Of a DNA stretch of 64,000 nucleotides, positions 47,384 through 59,899 are shown piece by piece. Source of the stretch: Trichaptum fuscoviolaceum (taxonomy: Eukaryota; Basidiomycota; Agaricomycetes; Hymenochaetales; Trichaptaceae). The position numbers and the translations under genes are program-made. The stretch covers positions 3,533,250 to 3,597,249 of the forward strand of contig CAJSYZ010000003.1 of NCBI GenBank assembly GCA_910574455.1, given 5' to 3'. A model generated the notes under the pieces. The model worked only from the letters and a program-made list of their open reading frames with translations. It made no database searches and was not told the DNA's origin. How positions within the stretch are numbered: the first letter of the stretch is position 1; each line of letters begins with the position of its first letter.

Positions 47384-50300
47384 TCAATGACTTGATGCAT
47401 GTTCAATATGCTTTTGCATCCGGACTATTCGGTTTGAGATATTTTCTTTTAGGAGCTGACGTGTCTTTTGTGCTTTGGGCGAGATATTAGACTCCGTAGC
47501 CTTAAGCACGGAGTCAACGAGGGAGTATGGCAGCCAAGTGCTTCCTGACTGTAAAGATGGCGAAGCACCCCAAGACGATGTTGCCTGTTTTATTTGATCA
47601 GATTGGTACAAGAAAGGAGGACATTCCGGATACCTACTTTTGATACGAGATTATGTGTATGTTCTAGAGCTGCCTCGACATCACCATATTTCAACAGTGT
47701 TCGAATAAGATGTTCTGGATGGTATTTCTGTAGACGAAATAAAGCTCGTTTAAAATTTGCCTGCAGGAGAGGCCGAAGGTCTTACAGAGATGTTTTGCAC
47801 GAGCCACGGAGGAAGCGGCAGGGCAGCATCATGCGTCAGAAGCGTCTCCAAAACAGCTTTGTTATAGCTGTAATCCGTCCCTGCGTTGTCGTAGCGTTCC
47901 AGGTTCTGCCGAAGATACCTCCACCCTCGATCCGCTGGTGAACCAGGCCAGGAAGATACCTTGTCAGTCAAGAGCCAGTCCGATGCTGCCACTTCAAGCC
48001 TGGCTAAATGTGAGTCTCGGAAGTCCGCATTGTTACTATATATACGCACAAGCTAGAATCGCTAGAGGAAGATAGTCTCAGGCACTGCAGTGCCAACCTT
48101 TGGAATATCTCTGACATGTCCACCGACAGCGCACTGGCGGTATGCGCTGCCAGATCATACAGTCCAAACTGTGTTAGTTTCGAAACAGTCGCCCATGCTG
48201 TTAGCGCTGCATCTAATATTCAGAACCAGCACAATTATCAGGCTATCTTCCCAAAGGAGCAATGAGTAACATACCTCCGAATTTCGTTATAGTGGAGTCT
48301 CGTTTGATCAACTCGACGATAGCCGAGAGGTGAATGTATTCCTGACGAATATCCTTAAGGTTCACTACATCAACGTCGCGGTGACCCGGGGTATAATGTT
48401 CCTCAGGAATGTAGTTATCTGTTTTGCGCTTTTTCCGAACCTAAGAGCAATAAGCACCGTTCCCCATACCTAACTTAGATCAGTTGGCTTACCGGAGGAC
48501 CAGAACTTTGAGAAGGAACAATTATATATGCATTGTTCGCATCGATAAGAGACAAAGCATTCAGAGCAACACTCAAAGCTTCCAGCTGCTGCTCAACGAG
48601 GTCCATGGATATTGAGGGTTCATTCCGCAGGGCTCCTAACTTCCTTGACCTGATGTACATTACGAGAGCGGCTACGAGTATGTCAGGTAATGGAGTAAAT
48701 ATGGGCAAGGGATCATGTCTCACCATTACGATAGTCACCCCGCGTGATGTACCATGTGTACAGAATGTGAGACCAGTTCGGTCGGCTACGTGGGTCTGCA
48801 TTACGGGCTTTAAATGATAATGAAAGCTCAACCTCCTGTACAAGACCTTGAAAGTTCATCTTCAACAGCCGATCAACCGCGCCGTCTTCGCACATCTTGT
48901 ACACTAATTGTGATACGAGGTGATGCCTCCTGAAGTCCGTATGTCAGAATGTCAATATCCACGTAACATGCATAACGATGAACAAGACGCACTGATCAAG
49001 GTGTGGAGATGCAATCAACGCGCAGTACGCATCTTCGTACAGACTCATATCTGCGTAGCCTTTAATCACGCTAGCCCACGACGTGACGGAGATCTCGCTC
49101 AATACTTCGCCTTCCGGCCAAGTGGAGATGGCTAGCTTCGTGAAAAAGATCTCGCATGAGGTCAAACTACTATTTCTGAATATCTCCGCAATATGTAGGA
49201 AGTAATCGCATTCCGAGTGGAAAAGATCACCGGAGGGAAGGACGCAAGATAAAGCTTCGCGATCACCGTCTGCTAGCCCACTCTCCGCACCTAGTCATGT
49301 ATGAGCCGATATGAAAGAAGCAAATCGAAGACGTCACCAACCAAAACATCCTGCAACACCTTGAAGCAGTTGCACCGCCCCATCAGCTCGGCCAACTTCG
49401 AGCCAGAGCCTACCGAGTACGTAACAAACGGCAGGAGTGCGGGGAAGCCAACTTAGTAGACATCGTGCAGCTTCGCGATAGCCAGATACTCGAAGTCGTT
49501 CGCAAAGGTATACCTCACTCTGAGTTGCAAGCGCGGGTGATACCGAATTGAATAGGCCAAGTTGATCCAAAAAGTGATGGGCGGCCAGAGGAAGGAGTGA
49601 GGAGTGACCTGATTGTGTAAGAAGCTGATGTATTAGTGAATAAGTCGGATGGGGATCCTTGCCCGTTTTCGACATATGCAGACTGTTGAGACGAGCAACG
49701 ACATCATCGGACTCCTGAAGGTTGGGCCTGGCGCCCTCTAGATCACCAGCAGTCTGCTGGGATAGGAACCGCAGCATAGCGACTCCTCGGATAACAGCGA
49801 AGACTTCCGAAAGGAGCGCAGGATCGTATTGCTTTGTTCCTTCTCCGATGAAGAAAAGTAGGGTAGCCAGAGAAATACATAGCTGATATCTAGCTTCAAC
49901 CGTCTCTCCGATGTATGATGCAACTAGGGCGCGGCTCCACTGCGTGGTCACTGCAGGAATTATGAGTTCAACCTCGTCTTCCTCTTGCTTGACGGCTTTG
50001 TCCAACCCAACAATGACATCGAGAATGGATCGAATTGCTTGATCCATATCTTCAACCGCTCCTAATTTTCCTCCTAACCAGACGTCAAGATCCACGTCAA
50101 TATCCTCCTTAGACAGGGCTCGATGAGACGCGTCGGCGACGATATCGGCCAAGGGAAAGGCAAATTCTTGTTTGCAAATGTCCAGTGTTGTCGATTCGAT
50201 AGCCCGGACAAGCGGTACGGATAGTCTGCTGCGTAATGTCCAGCAAGTCGCAAGAAGGTCATGTGAGGGATCGAGAGGCAATGAGAACGAGAGAAGGCGG

Positions 50301-51958
50301 TGAAGGCGGATAGAGTTATCTTCGTTAACACATTGCCCAATTCGCTCGCGCTCGACAAGTAATATCTGTGGCTTGGTATCGCCTATTCCTAGGCAAAGGG
50401 GCCATCGCGCGCTCCGTTCGATTTCCCTACATCGGGCGAAGAATCCTTCCCAATCTCTACGGAGAGCGTTCCAATATTGTTTATGTAAAGTAGCACCTGT
50501 AAGAGGATCCCGTGTCAACTCAACCGTACATCCTACGACAGCGGCTATCCCTTCTGCAAGGGTTGCGTAGGATGCGATCAATTGCGGAGGATGCGGGCCA
50601 GGAAGAGAAAGATAATGCTCTTTGTAATCCTGGAGAGCAGAGCGTAGTGTTAAAACAGAAAATACACCAGGGCGTAAGACAGCCTGGAGGAAGTTCTCTG
50701 TTAACGAGCCTGGTTGCAATAACAATCCACTGATAGCTTCCTGTGTCAGCTCATCCGTTTGACCGTAGACCGCGGGAGTCCAAGTGCACCTTTCCACCCC
50801 AGGACCGAAATAAGCGACTTCGCACATAGATTCTCCTTGCCTCTCCCAAAGAACGTATAGTCTCCCGTCCGAAAGAAGAAAATCCTGTAATCTACAATGT
50901 GCACTTTTAGGAGAGGTGGGGGTAGATGCAACATGATTCCAATATGATTGGTCAGGTGCGGACTCATAAATATGAAAAGTGCCACCTGAAGTACCTAAAG
51001 CAAGGGAAGGGACGAAGACCAAGACGGAGTAGCTGTCTTCGGTTCGGCTCGATGAATCGTAAGCCTGCAGTAGTTTTTGCGGGCGTCCCTCTAACAACGA
51101 AGTCCCTTCTATATTGCCATTTAATGGGGGTAAAGATACCTCTGACCGACACCCTTTATTCGGAGACCAACATCGTAGGATACGATCACGAGACAATGTG
51201 AAGAGGTCGGTGATGTCGCTCGGTTGAGGGACAGACGCGAATGAGAGAACCTCGTTCGGATGTTCTGCGCTGGATGAGAGAACAGGAAGAAGTGCTGAAT
51301 ACCAGTTGTTCATCCTGTATTCTGTTTCGCTCCATTGCTCTGCGAAACGATACACAATTTAGAGTGCTGATCTCTACATCTGTTTGGTAGGTCACTGACC
51401 TGCATAAGTTCCATCATCGTGAAAGTCTGATTCTAGTCTCACGTAACCTCCCGTGCTCAATCCGATAGCAATGGTGATAGCATCCTGCACGTAAGCAATC
51501 TTTGGTTCAATTCCTCCCAGCTTCCTCACAGTCCATTCCCTACACCAATCCTTGCGTAGTGGTTCGTGCCATAGTAGACCATCTTCATAGACGGGCAGAA
51601 TTATTCGAAACAGCGAGCCGACTGAGGTAAGGACGAGAAGATGAAGTTGATCTTCCCAAGAAACGAGTGATGGTGTTGGTACCACTGTGGCCGGAAAGAC
51701 AAACCGGATTGGGGATACGCTTGTCGAAAGAGAGATGAGCTCTACCGCGAGGCCACCTTGAACTATGCGTATCAGTACATCCCCTCCAATGCTTGTATGG
51801 GAGAAAGATGAATGTAGAGCATGCCCATCCGGAATATCCGAGTTTGTTGTAGCAAGAGGGATGTCTCGTCGCGAGGTTGGAACAGCATGGGTTGTAACAT
51901 GTGCCGAAGAGGCAAACACGGACGATAGATGCGAGGCGACCAGGCTTAGTCTCTCCAT
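47384..51958 (-). CDS. NUP160: Nucleoporin Nup160/Nup120
   Basis: ATG 51958 opens MERLSLVASHLSSVFASSAH. The N-terminal half is beta-propeller-like (ISLSTSVSPIRFVFPATVV, LHLLVLTSVGSLFRIILPVY, YVRLESDFHDDG). An exon of about 2 kb from 51330 contains PSDITDLFTLSRDRILRCW, then helical solenoid blocks (YWNALRRDWEGFFARCREIE, ADASHRALSKEDIDVDL, CISLATLLFFIGEGTKQYD). Smaller exons continue with EIFFTKLAISTWPEGE, RPNWSHILYTWYITRGDYRN and LEQQ-type helices. The last exon ends near 47384 with STWLPYSLVDSVLKATESNI. The domain order of propeller then alpha-solenoid and the SxDRxLRxW motif fit Nup160/Nup120, a Y-complex nuclear pore scaffold. Expected length is about 1,300 residues. The exon list between 49200 and 47750 is approximate. 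Confidence 0.85.
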
Positions 51959-52430
51959 TGTTTCTCGGCTAGACTCATGAGACCACGGACAGGCAGAGTA
52001 TGCTGGAGGAAGGTCAGAAAGCAGATTTCAACGCGCGCACTTGGTCGAAGACGCGCCGACCAACCTGGATCGTCGTACTGAAATGGACACTGGTAGCCTT
52101 CACATAAACGGTGACAATTTCTCACGCTTGCGGAAGCTCTTCTGAGTTCAGCTGTAGTCAAAACTTTATCATAATGCTTAAAGTTGAATTCCATACAGTA
52201 TCCGCTTCCTCCGGTGCGTCATGTTCAAATGACCATCCCTTCGATTTATACGTCCGTCCGTCATCTGTTAAGGAGATATAGCTCCAGAACTACTCGCGGA
52301 AGAAGGTAAACAGTCATCTAACTCTACGACCACGCTCAACTCAAGGCCGTCATGTTCAACACCGATTTGATCTCCATAAACAGCGTGAACCACGCATCCT
52401 GTACTTTGGGTGTCATCGGTAAACGACATG
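51946..52430 (-). pseudogene. Small unrecognised gene overlapping the NUP160 start, with an apparent frame break
   Basis: An open frame from ATG 52194 to stop 51946 encodes RRASASVRNCHRLCEGYQCP and then FQYDDPGWSARLRPSARVEI, a compositionally ordinary globular stretch I do not recognise. Immediately upstream, in another frame, lies FWSYISLTDDGRTYKSKGWS followed by FEHDAPEEADTVWNSTL (about 52290-52160). No splice site I can find joins the two in phase. A further ATG at about 52430 opens MSFTDDTQSTGCVVHAVYG. The stop overlaps the NUP160 ATG by 13 bp in ATGGAGAGACTAA. It could be a separate small gene with one indel, a base-calling error, or an intron I mis-assign. Function unknown. Confidence 0.4.
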
Positions 52431-53948
52431 ATTCTTCATGAACGTAACCTAGTCCCATCTAGAACCGCATTCGTTTCAAACTCTTATGAACAACAAATTG
52501 ATCAAACCTTGACGATCGTTGAGCTTAGATTTCACTCTACTTTATGATCTCACTTTATCTCAATAATCTAGCACTGCCTATGGTAAGCTGTTACATAGGT
52601 CCGACCCTATCGTCCCCTTCTTCTCTCGCTCTAGGGTGATCTGAAGGTAGGTCCTCCATGTACGAAGTAAAGCTTTGAAGGGCTGTCAGACCAATTACCT
52701 CGCTACCACCTGCAGTCATGTTAGACTAGCCTTGGACATCTATCTTGATGTAATTATTAGTATCTTGTGTAGAACGTGGGCAGTGAGAACACCGCTGTCA
52801 GTCCTTACGGATGAGCGGGAAATCATGGTGGGGGGACCGGTAAAGACTTGTAGTTAGCTTCCATTATTGAGTGCAAGATGTTAGAGATTTAAGATCATCA
52901 GACAGGTGGTCAGCCTTGAGCTCAGTTGCACGTCGAAATAGTCAGAAACGTGTTCTAATATTTCGGAAGGAATAGCGATAAAAGGGACCCGCGATGGGGC
53001 CGGGTGTTCAAGCGCCGAGTCAAAACTAACAATGACCTGTAAAGCTCCCTGAAAGATCCATCCATGACAACACACCCTTCCCAGCGCAATAAAAGGGCGT
53101 AATCATGGCGTCAAGGTGTCCTTGGAGCACCTAGACAAGACTTTGCCATTAATCATCGCAGAGTAAAGCATCTTACTCTGCAACTACTGCCAGCTCGGAA
53201 GTGAGCACACCCGACGAGACTTTTGATTGATGAAGAAAGCCATCCGAAAAAAATGATACGCAAGGCCGCAGTCTAGACTGTGTCGCCGTAAAGCATTCCA
53301 GGAAGCACGGCGTCCGAAGTATAGGATCTTTCTTTCCCAGAACGAACGAGGTGAGGGTACCTGCGCTAGAGCCTGTGCATCCTCCGGTTCAGGGTTCATA
53401 TGAACGTTGTGATTGGAACGGGCGGCGAGGTTCAAATACTATCTCCAGTCGAACACCGAATCTGGGCGTACTGCAAGTTGCAAGTTCTCAACCAAGGGTT
53501 AGTCCCTTATTCATCTCCAAGTGCTGATCCGCAGAGGAGATCGAAGTGAGGTATGGCGCGGCAAGGTGTGCTTGACCCAGGATAAGATAAACCTTCACAT
53601 CCGTGCACCGGAACGCGCATAGTTGGACCTCAAACTATGCGAATTACAGAGGCGATCGAATGAGCAGGCCGAGGCAGACATTGGAGGTACTGCCTCGTGT
53701 AATACTAATTGCAACCAGAAACCTGCAGCGATGCGCGTTTCGTCCTAACCGCATGTTAAGACAGATATAAGAGAGCCCGTTGAAGACAATGGGAGTTTCG
53801 ACGGGCTTTCAGACATTCAAGTTTTTCTTCTGTATTCTTCTCTTCCATACTTCTTTTGTGCTCTGCTGTATTATTATTCACCACTAAAGCATCAGTGAGT
53901 ACATTCTGTTGAGATCGTCGATGAGAGGCTAACCTGCTTCTGCTAGTA
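52431..53948. other. Intergenic region, no gene recognised
   Basis: About 1.5 kb. Minus-strand frames at 52881-53075 and 53184-53435 are under 84 codons and unrecognised. No repeat or RNA gene was seen. Confidence 0.45.
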
Positions 53949-54520
53949 ATGGACGACCTACTTTCATATGAAGCCATTCTATTCCCTGCTGACGGACGTT
54001 CACCGCATGTTGTCGAACTTCCGACAAGTCCGGTCACACAGACAGATCCACACACTGGTCAACTTATTTTGGTGTCGGTCATGCCGCACCCCGAGGTCCA
54101 CATGGATAGTATTGCAGACGACCCAACCCAAAGGGCATGGCGTGTTCAGGTGAGATGAACAATGAATTCGTAATTAATACGATCGACTCACCAATTGTAA
54201 AGCTCGTAGACAGCTTGGAAGGAATGACAAGGAGTTTCGCAAACCCATACATCGTCTTCTACCCTGTTTTGTCGAAGACAGGCGACCCATTCCCCATAAA
54301 CAAGGCGATCCGAGAAATTAAAGGCCGAGCATTCATTGAAGCAAACGCGTGGCGAGGGAATATTGTCGTCGCCAAGTATCGCGGCGGCAGTGGCGACCCT
54401 TTCAAGAATCTGATTGACATCAGCATGGCCGACTTCCCGCTCTTGAAGAATTACTTCTTGAATCGAGGCCCGACCGGACAGGTGTGCTTTGGTCCACCTC
54501 GACGAGTTGAGTGTTTCTAA
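53949..54520 (+). CDS. Small conserved fungal protein of unknown function
   Basis: ATG 53949. Exon 1 encodes MDDLLSYEAILFPADGRSPH and VHMDSIADDPTQRAWRVQ, then a GTGAGA...AAAG intron (about 54150-54201), then LVDSLEGMTRSFANPYIVFY, GDPFPINKAIREIKGRAFIE, and AWRGNIVVAKYRGG to ISMADFPLLKNYFLNRGP. The pattern resembles a short, widespread agaricomycete hypothetical family. I know no function. There is no signal peptide or membrane helix. The 3' end (stop 54520) could be altered by a last intron starting at GTGTGC 54482. Confidence 0.65.
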
Positions 54521-54739
54521 CATTTCTTTAATCAAACACAGTGATTGAGAATACAGGAAATCCAGGCGCATTATTGCACGCCATTTCAGACCGCGGGGCT
54601 TACTTTCCGAATCGCTCCTTGAAGGTTGTCCACTCGTTTTTTTATGTCGGTATAATTTACTGTAATTTCCCATAATGTGACCACGCCTGGCAGCGTGTGT
54701 TAGTTGTGTACATGGACGAGCTGATAGTAGAGTATATAA

Positions 54740-55934
54740 TCATAACTCCTCGTGCTTTTGCTGTGCCGACGCAGATGATTGAGGGTTCTCCTGGTGAGGT
54801 TTCGCCTGAGTCTCTTTCTTAGCCTCGTTAGGCTTCTCTGGCTGACATGGCTCCGGAATGGGGCTTGCTGGATCAATCGGACGATGAGCAACCTTTCCAA
54901 CCTTGGTGTACTTTTTGTGATTTGCGAAGAAGTTCTTCCAATGTTCGATGCTCTGGTCGGACATCTAGTTTAAGACATTGTTATGCTACAAGACCATGAG
55001 TTAGACATACCTTCATCTGCCGCTCGTTCAGTCCTCTGAGGTCATGAGTTCTGTGAGTGGCAAAGCAACCTGTCGCGAAGGCCCTGGCTGCATCTGTTCC
55101 AGCCCTAATAGAACGCATATCAGATTAAGCAACACAGGATACCAGTACATTACATAACACTCACATGAAATGATAAGAACCTCCTGGACCATAGGTGCGA
55201 GCGCCTTCGGAAACATCATACACATCCCCGTCAATCTAGCCTTTGGTTACGATCCCTGGTGTAGAAGCGTATGGGACAGAAAGTCACATACTGCAAGGTA
55301 AATCGGCTTTTTGGGATCACTTCCGTCAAACTGCAGTAAACCATCCTCAGAGAAAAGGCGTTGATTTGTCTGTTTATAGGATCAATGGAGTAGCTTTAAC
55401 AAACAAGCCCGATACTTACAGGGATGAGGGCTTTCAGAGCAGGCAGGTGACTCTCGTACTCCCAAAGGAAACTTCCAGTGAAGAACTTTCCGGCAAGAGC
55501 GATAAAGATGAGGCAGTACACGATGAATTTGAGGAGACCCAATAAGCCGACTTCTACTTCTGCAGTAGGATCGGGCTCCTCAGGTCCAACTTCCTCGCCT
55601 TTCGCTAGCTTCGCCTCTCTCTCCTCCTTGCGCTTTAACCATGCTTCATGCTCTGCTTTCTGTTGCATCCTGTATTTTGTATACCTGCTCATTCCAGTTG
55701 TAAGCTTAACATCAGAAATCAGCAATAGGTTGTCCACATACGAGAGAAACGGCTGATTTGCTGCTCTGTTCGAGACTTTACGACCAGAGTAGTCTTCCAC
55801 CTAACGAAGATATAAATTATATTGAGGTGTGCACTGCTCCAAATATGGCTCTTCGTTGCGCCTACCTTCTCTTCTTGATCATCCTGGGCATTACGAGGTA
55901 TACCTGTTCCATCGGGGTTCATTATCCAAGACAT
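54740..55934 (-). CDS. MAPR-type cytochrome b5-like membrane protein
   Basis: ATG 55934 opens MSWIMNPDGTGIPRNAQDDQ, then EDYSGRKVSNRAANQPFLSY, spliced to RYTKYRMQQKAEHEAWLKRK (charged coil), then one membrane helix (GLLGLLKFIVYCLIFIALAG). After LPALKALIP comes the cytochrome b5-like fold: LFSEDGLLQFDGSDPKKPIY, then LAIDGDVYDVSEGARTYGPG, then GSYHFM and an AGTDAARAF-type segment. SIEHWKNFFANHKKYTKVGK and a Pro/Lys/Glu-rich tail end at 54740. Membrane-associated progesterone receptor (Dap1-like) proteins bind heme and support sterol P450s at the ER. The single helix is N-terminal to the domain, as in the family. Heme binding is inferred. Confidence 0.82.
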
Positions 55935-57687
55935 GGCTGGCGAGACTAGAAAGAAGATAATTGTAACCTTGACGAGACTTCGAAGGCCAACGTATGCCAG
56001 TGCTTTTGATTGCGTTCCATGTGCAGCGCCAACCAATCAAACGCGTGCCTATTTGTCCGTCATACTCTCACGCAACGTGTCGCTGCACTCATAGACACAA
56101 TGCACACGCCAGAATACCCAGTTGTTCATGCTGTTACATCGAGATTGTTAAAGAATTATAGTCAAAGACGATTATTTCGCATGGGAAACCTAGGAAAATC
56201 TTTTGAATTCACTGTTCACGCGCGTTCGCCTGTGACCTTTTATTTAAATTCAACGTGATTCCCGCACCTCATGAATGGGAGATATTAAGTGAGTATCGGG
56301 AGGTTCGATAAGAAACGGCTATGCAACCGGCTCTCTCAGAAGATCCTGGGTACCGGCGGGTCGATAGATGCAGCGCAGATAACGCAGAACATGCAAGGTC
56401 TTCGGAAGTATCATGATCTCACTCTGAAACACCTCAAAGAAGGATTGACACACCGGATCGAGAAATTAAGCATGACGAGGGCCTAGGACCGAGCATAATC
56501 CGGAGCATCCGCAGTTCAAACGATCACCGCAAAAGAGGGTGCTCAAATGAGTTTCGACGATCTCCTGAGGTCGTGCTGATCCCAACGCCTGGCATACAAA
56601 TTGGCCTCGCTGAGACGCAGAGTCGGTTAGGTTTTGAAAAACAGCACTGACATGAGCTTGTAGCTTGAAGGACACTCTTTACCAGTGCGCGTCAAAAACA
56701 ACACTGGCATCGAAGTGGCTACGGTGGCTTCCTATGCTTCAGAAACTTTCCGATTGATGGATTCCGTGGCAAGTATGGCTAATTGTCCTGGCAAAGTGAT
56801 GTCGGGATCAAGCCCTGGAAACCATTCTTCACAACCTGAGCTAGTGCGTCCGAGAACGCCGATGCTCTACAACGCCTCAGAAGTCAGATTCAGAAGCTGC
56901 TAGATCTTGCGCTGTCAGTGGCATGGAAGTTGTCCGGTATCGCCCTGAACATTGGGTCACCGCAGTCAAGCCTAGAAAGTTGAATGTTATGTGAATAAGC
57001 GAAGAGGGGAGAAGGAACTTGAAAGCTCGAATGGGATCTGTATCGCCATCTCCATGGGAGAACCAACTCAAGGCACAGAGTGAAACTTCCGCCAAAATGA
57101 TACCAGTGTCACACACGGGTTGTTAAACAGTCTATTACGTTGCTTATTCCCTACGATATTACTATAACTTTATATACACCCCTTAGTGTCGTGTCCAGTA
57201 AAAATTAGTGACGTCGACAACCTTTCGAGATAAAAGAGAAGGGAAAAAAAGTAGATAAAAAGTGTGAAGGGGAAGAAAGTGGGGAAGAAAGTTTGTACGA
57301 GCGGAGCAAAAATGCCACCGTATTATAGCGTCTCCCGGGGTCTAGATCGCCAGTATAAGAACCATCGGGGTACTTTAAAAATATATCTGTAGAAGTACAT
57401 TGACAACAGAGAAGGAAAACTGTTGATGGGGTGAAGTTGCATGAAACATATATTTTATCTCCGATAAAAGACAATGACGACCGCCCAAAGAACAGTGTCA
57501 CTTGATGAATGTCACAGTCATCGACGGACGAATGATGCACAAAAGATGTAAAGTTGATGGCGAGAGGAAGATGATGATGATGGTGATGATGATGCGAAGT
57601 GCGAGCAGTGGCGAACGATATGCGCGAGAACCATTTAGTGGAGCAATTATACAAGGAAAATAGGAGTTGGTGTCACAGAGAGGTATC
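55935..57687. other. Intergenic region, no gene recognised
   Basis: About 1.75 kb. Short plus-strand frames near 56289-56486 and 56685-56903 and minus-strand frames near 56466-56675 and 56877-57116 cannot be joined into a recognisable protein. The right part (57200-57600) is purine-rich with GATGAT repeats near 57570-57594, probably the 3' flank of the RGS gene. Confidence 0.4.
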
Positions 57688-59899
57688 TCATGGAATGCTT
57701 TTCCCACCGCCAGATCGTTCGCCTTGTCGTCGAGTTTGTTCATTCGCTGCCTGAGACTTCGTAACATGAACGCGGCCGACCTCGCTTTCGTCCTCCAGCC
57801 CGGGTGGTAATGAAGGGTTCGAGGCTGCTGGATCAATGTTGTCATCATCCGTAGAACCATCATCCTCAACCCACGCCTTTAGAGCTTTGAACTCTGTGGT
57901 CTTAATGAACTACGACAATCATCAGTTCGACATCTTTAGAAAGAATAACACAGATGATGTACTTACTTTCGGAACAGAATCAGTAGCCATCAATCGGAAG
58001 ACATGCGTCTGAATACGGTCATACAAACCAATCATCCTCTGTAACTGAGTCGCATTCATCGCCGCTGCCTGTTCTGGCTCTACGCGCCCTTGAAAGGACT
58101 TCCCAGTGATATCAGTCATCACCTGGCTCAAGTAACTGACAAGCTCTCCGCGAAGGCCATGATCAATGTTCAGCTCGCACTGACTTGAAGGCGCGAGATA
58201 AGTGTTGTAAATGACGAAGGCAATCTGAATAAGACTGTCATGGTGCTTCTCCATCGCCAGCTGACCAGGCGTCGCCTTCCCGTTTTGTAGTCGATATGCA
58301 TCTCCTCCACCCTTAGCACTCGAAGTTGTGTTAAACTTGCGCTTGAAATCCTCCACCTCTAGCCAGAATGACAGATTTTCTTCGCAGAAGTTCTGTCGCA
58401 AGAACTCGCGGAACAATGAGCGAACAGCAGACTCGCTGAGAATAAATCTTAAGCGATCCGTGTTGCTCTCCTTCTGCGAACGACGAGTCACTTCTGCAGG
58501 TCGTTCGGTCATAGATTGACGACGTTGCACCCTCGCTTCAGCCGCCGACGTATCGGGTTTCACCGCTGGATATGAGTGTTCAGCAACACTAACTTCATCC
58601 TTCTTGTCGAGTGATACTCGTTCATCCTTTGACACGTTCGCTGTTGATGTGTTAGGAGATTCGGCACCAGGAACACGACCTTGCGGAGCATCCCATCGTG
58701 CCACTCGACGGCCTTCGTCTGTGATACGGTAGATGGCCTTTGATGTACACCGAAATTCTCCTTGTTGCTATTGCGAGAAGAATGAGATTCGGGAAATGAA
58801 TGGAAGCTCCGAAGAACGAAAAACTTACCGCGACAGGTGAGTTCCCAGGGGGAGCGCTACCACGGACTGTGAAGATGATGGCAGAATCATTTCCTTTCCG
58901 CTTATCGCTCACCAGAGAGATCAGTCCAAATCGAACGAAGTGGGCTGCCATCTCTGCTGCCTCATCACGGCCCACAATCGAGGTAAAATCGCAGAGCCAT
59001 TCTAATGCCGTCACTGCCTGGAAGCAATACTTGAAGGTGTTCACATTGCTACGCCCAAGGAGACCTGGCTGCCTCTCCGTCACATCCATCAACGGAATGC
59101 CCTTCGACCGTTCATGATACTCTTGCGAGGCATCCATCGGCACAGTCGCGTCCGGCATGTAATTCGAGCTTCGCCCAGCGAATCGTCGGAAAAGAGCGGT
59201 TACCACAGAGTGAGAAATGATAATCTCATCGTCAGATGAACGACGCTCAAGATGAAGCAGTTTGAGGCAAATGGGCTGAGACTGGAAAACCTTTTGCAGC
59301 GGGTCCGCGCTGATGCCGTTCTTCGAGATAAACCGTTCCAAAACATGTAGGCCCTTGGGAGTCAAAACGAAAACACCACGCTCTTTGAAAAGATTAGAGT
59401 TGCGATCCGCCGCATTCTCGATGAGGCGCGCATCCATAAAGTGCTGGCACATTGCCTTGGCCATGTCGCGAGTCATAGAAAATGTCGTTGTCGTTGTCGT
59501 CGTCACAATCCGTGATGGATCTCGAGGATCAGGTCCACGATTAGACTGAGAAAACTTGAGGGCAGCCAAATTCAACGCGGCCTCATCGCTAGAATCCACT
59601 TGTTAGAGGCGACTGGAAAAGTACGCAAAGGCACAAGAACGTACGTCGTAAACGAATTAGGAAAAGATTTGAAGAATTGCTTGTGTGTTGTGAGTTCTAG
59701 AGAAACAACCAAGGTCGCGAAAAGGTCGAGTGTATCCTGAAAATTCATGCATCACGTCGTTAGACGCCCGCTACACATCACAGGCAGCGCCAACACAACA
59801 GACCTTAAGGAATGGGCGGCCACGCTTTGTCGTCTTCATCATATGGGAGGATGTAGCCTGCGGCTGAGGGACCGCGATGTGGTGTTCGTCCGCTGGCAT
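57688..59899 (-). CDS. DEP-RGS regulator of G-protein signalling (FlbA/Thn1/Sst2 type)
   Basis: ATG 59899 opens MPADEHHIAVPQPQATSSHM. Introns separate DTLDLFATLVVSLELTTHKQ and the main exon (59599-58835) with a poly-Thr run. Two DEP-type blocks follow (SMTRDMAKAMCQHFMDARLI; NTFKYCFQAVTALEWLCDFT with GRDEAAEMAAHFVRFGLISL). Then, after TSKAIYRITDEGRRVARWD, comes the RGS domain: RLRFILSESAVRSLFREFLR, QNFCEENLSFWLEVEDFKRK, and IYNTYLAPSSQCELNIDHGL to LYDRIQTHVFRLMATDSVPK. The last exon ends GGGKSIP (stop 57688). The layout matches fungal FlbA/Thn1/Crg1, GTPase activators for heterotrimeric G-alpha that limit pheromone and cAMP signalling and shape hyphal growth. The DEP region tethers it to receptors. 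Confidence 0.93.

Noticed and set aside
51958..52194. Treating the small upstream frame as the N terminus of Nup160
   Set aside because: The frames differ and the stop precedes any usable splice. MERLSLVASHLSSVF is a good family start on its own.
55935..56036. Extending the MAPR protein to an upstream in-frame ATG (56036) with a hydrophobic leader
   Set aside because: The stretch is in frame and hydrophobic, but the compact start at 55934 fits the family better and the extension falls in the expected 5' leader.
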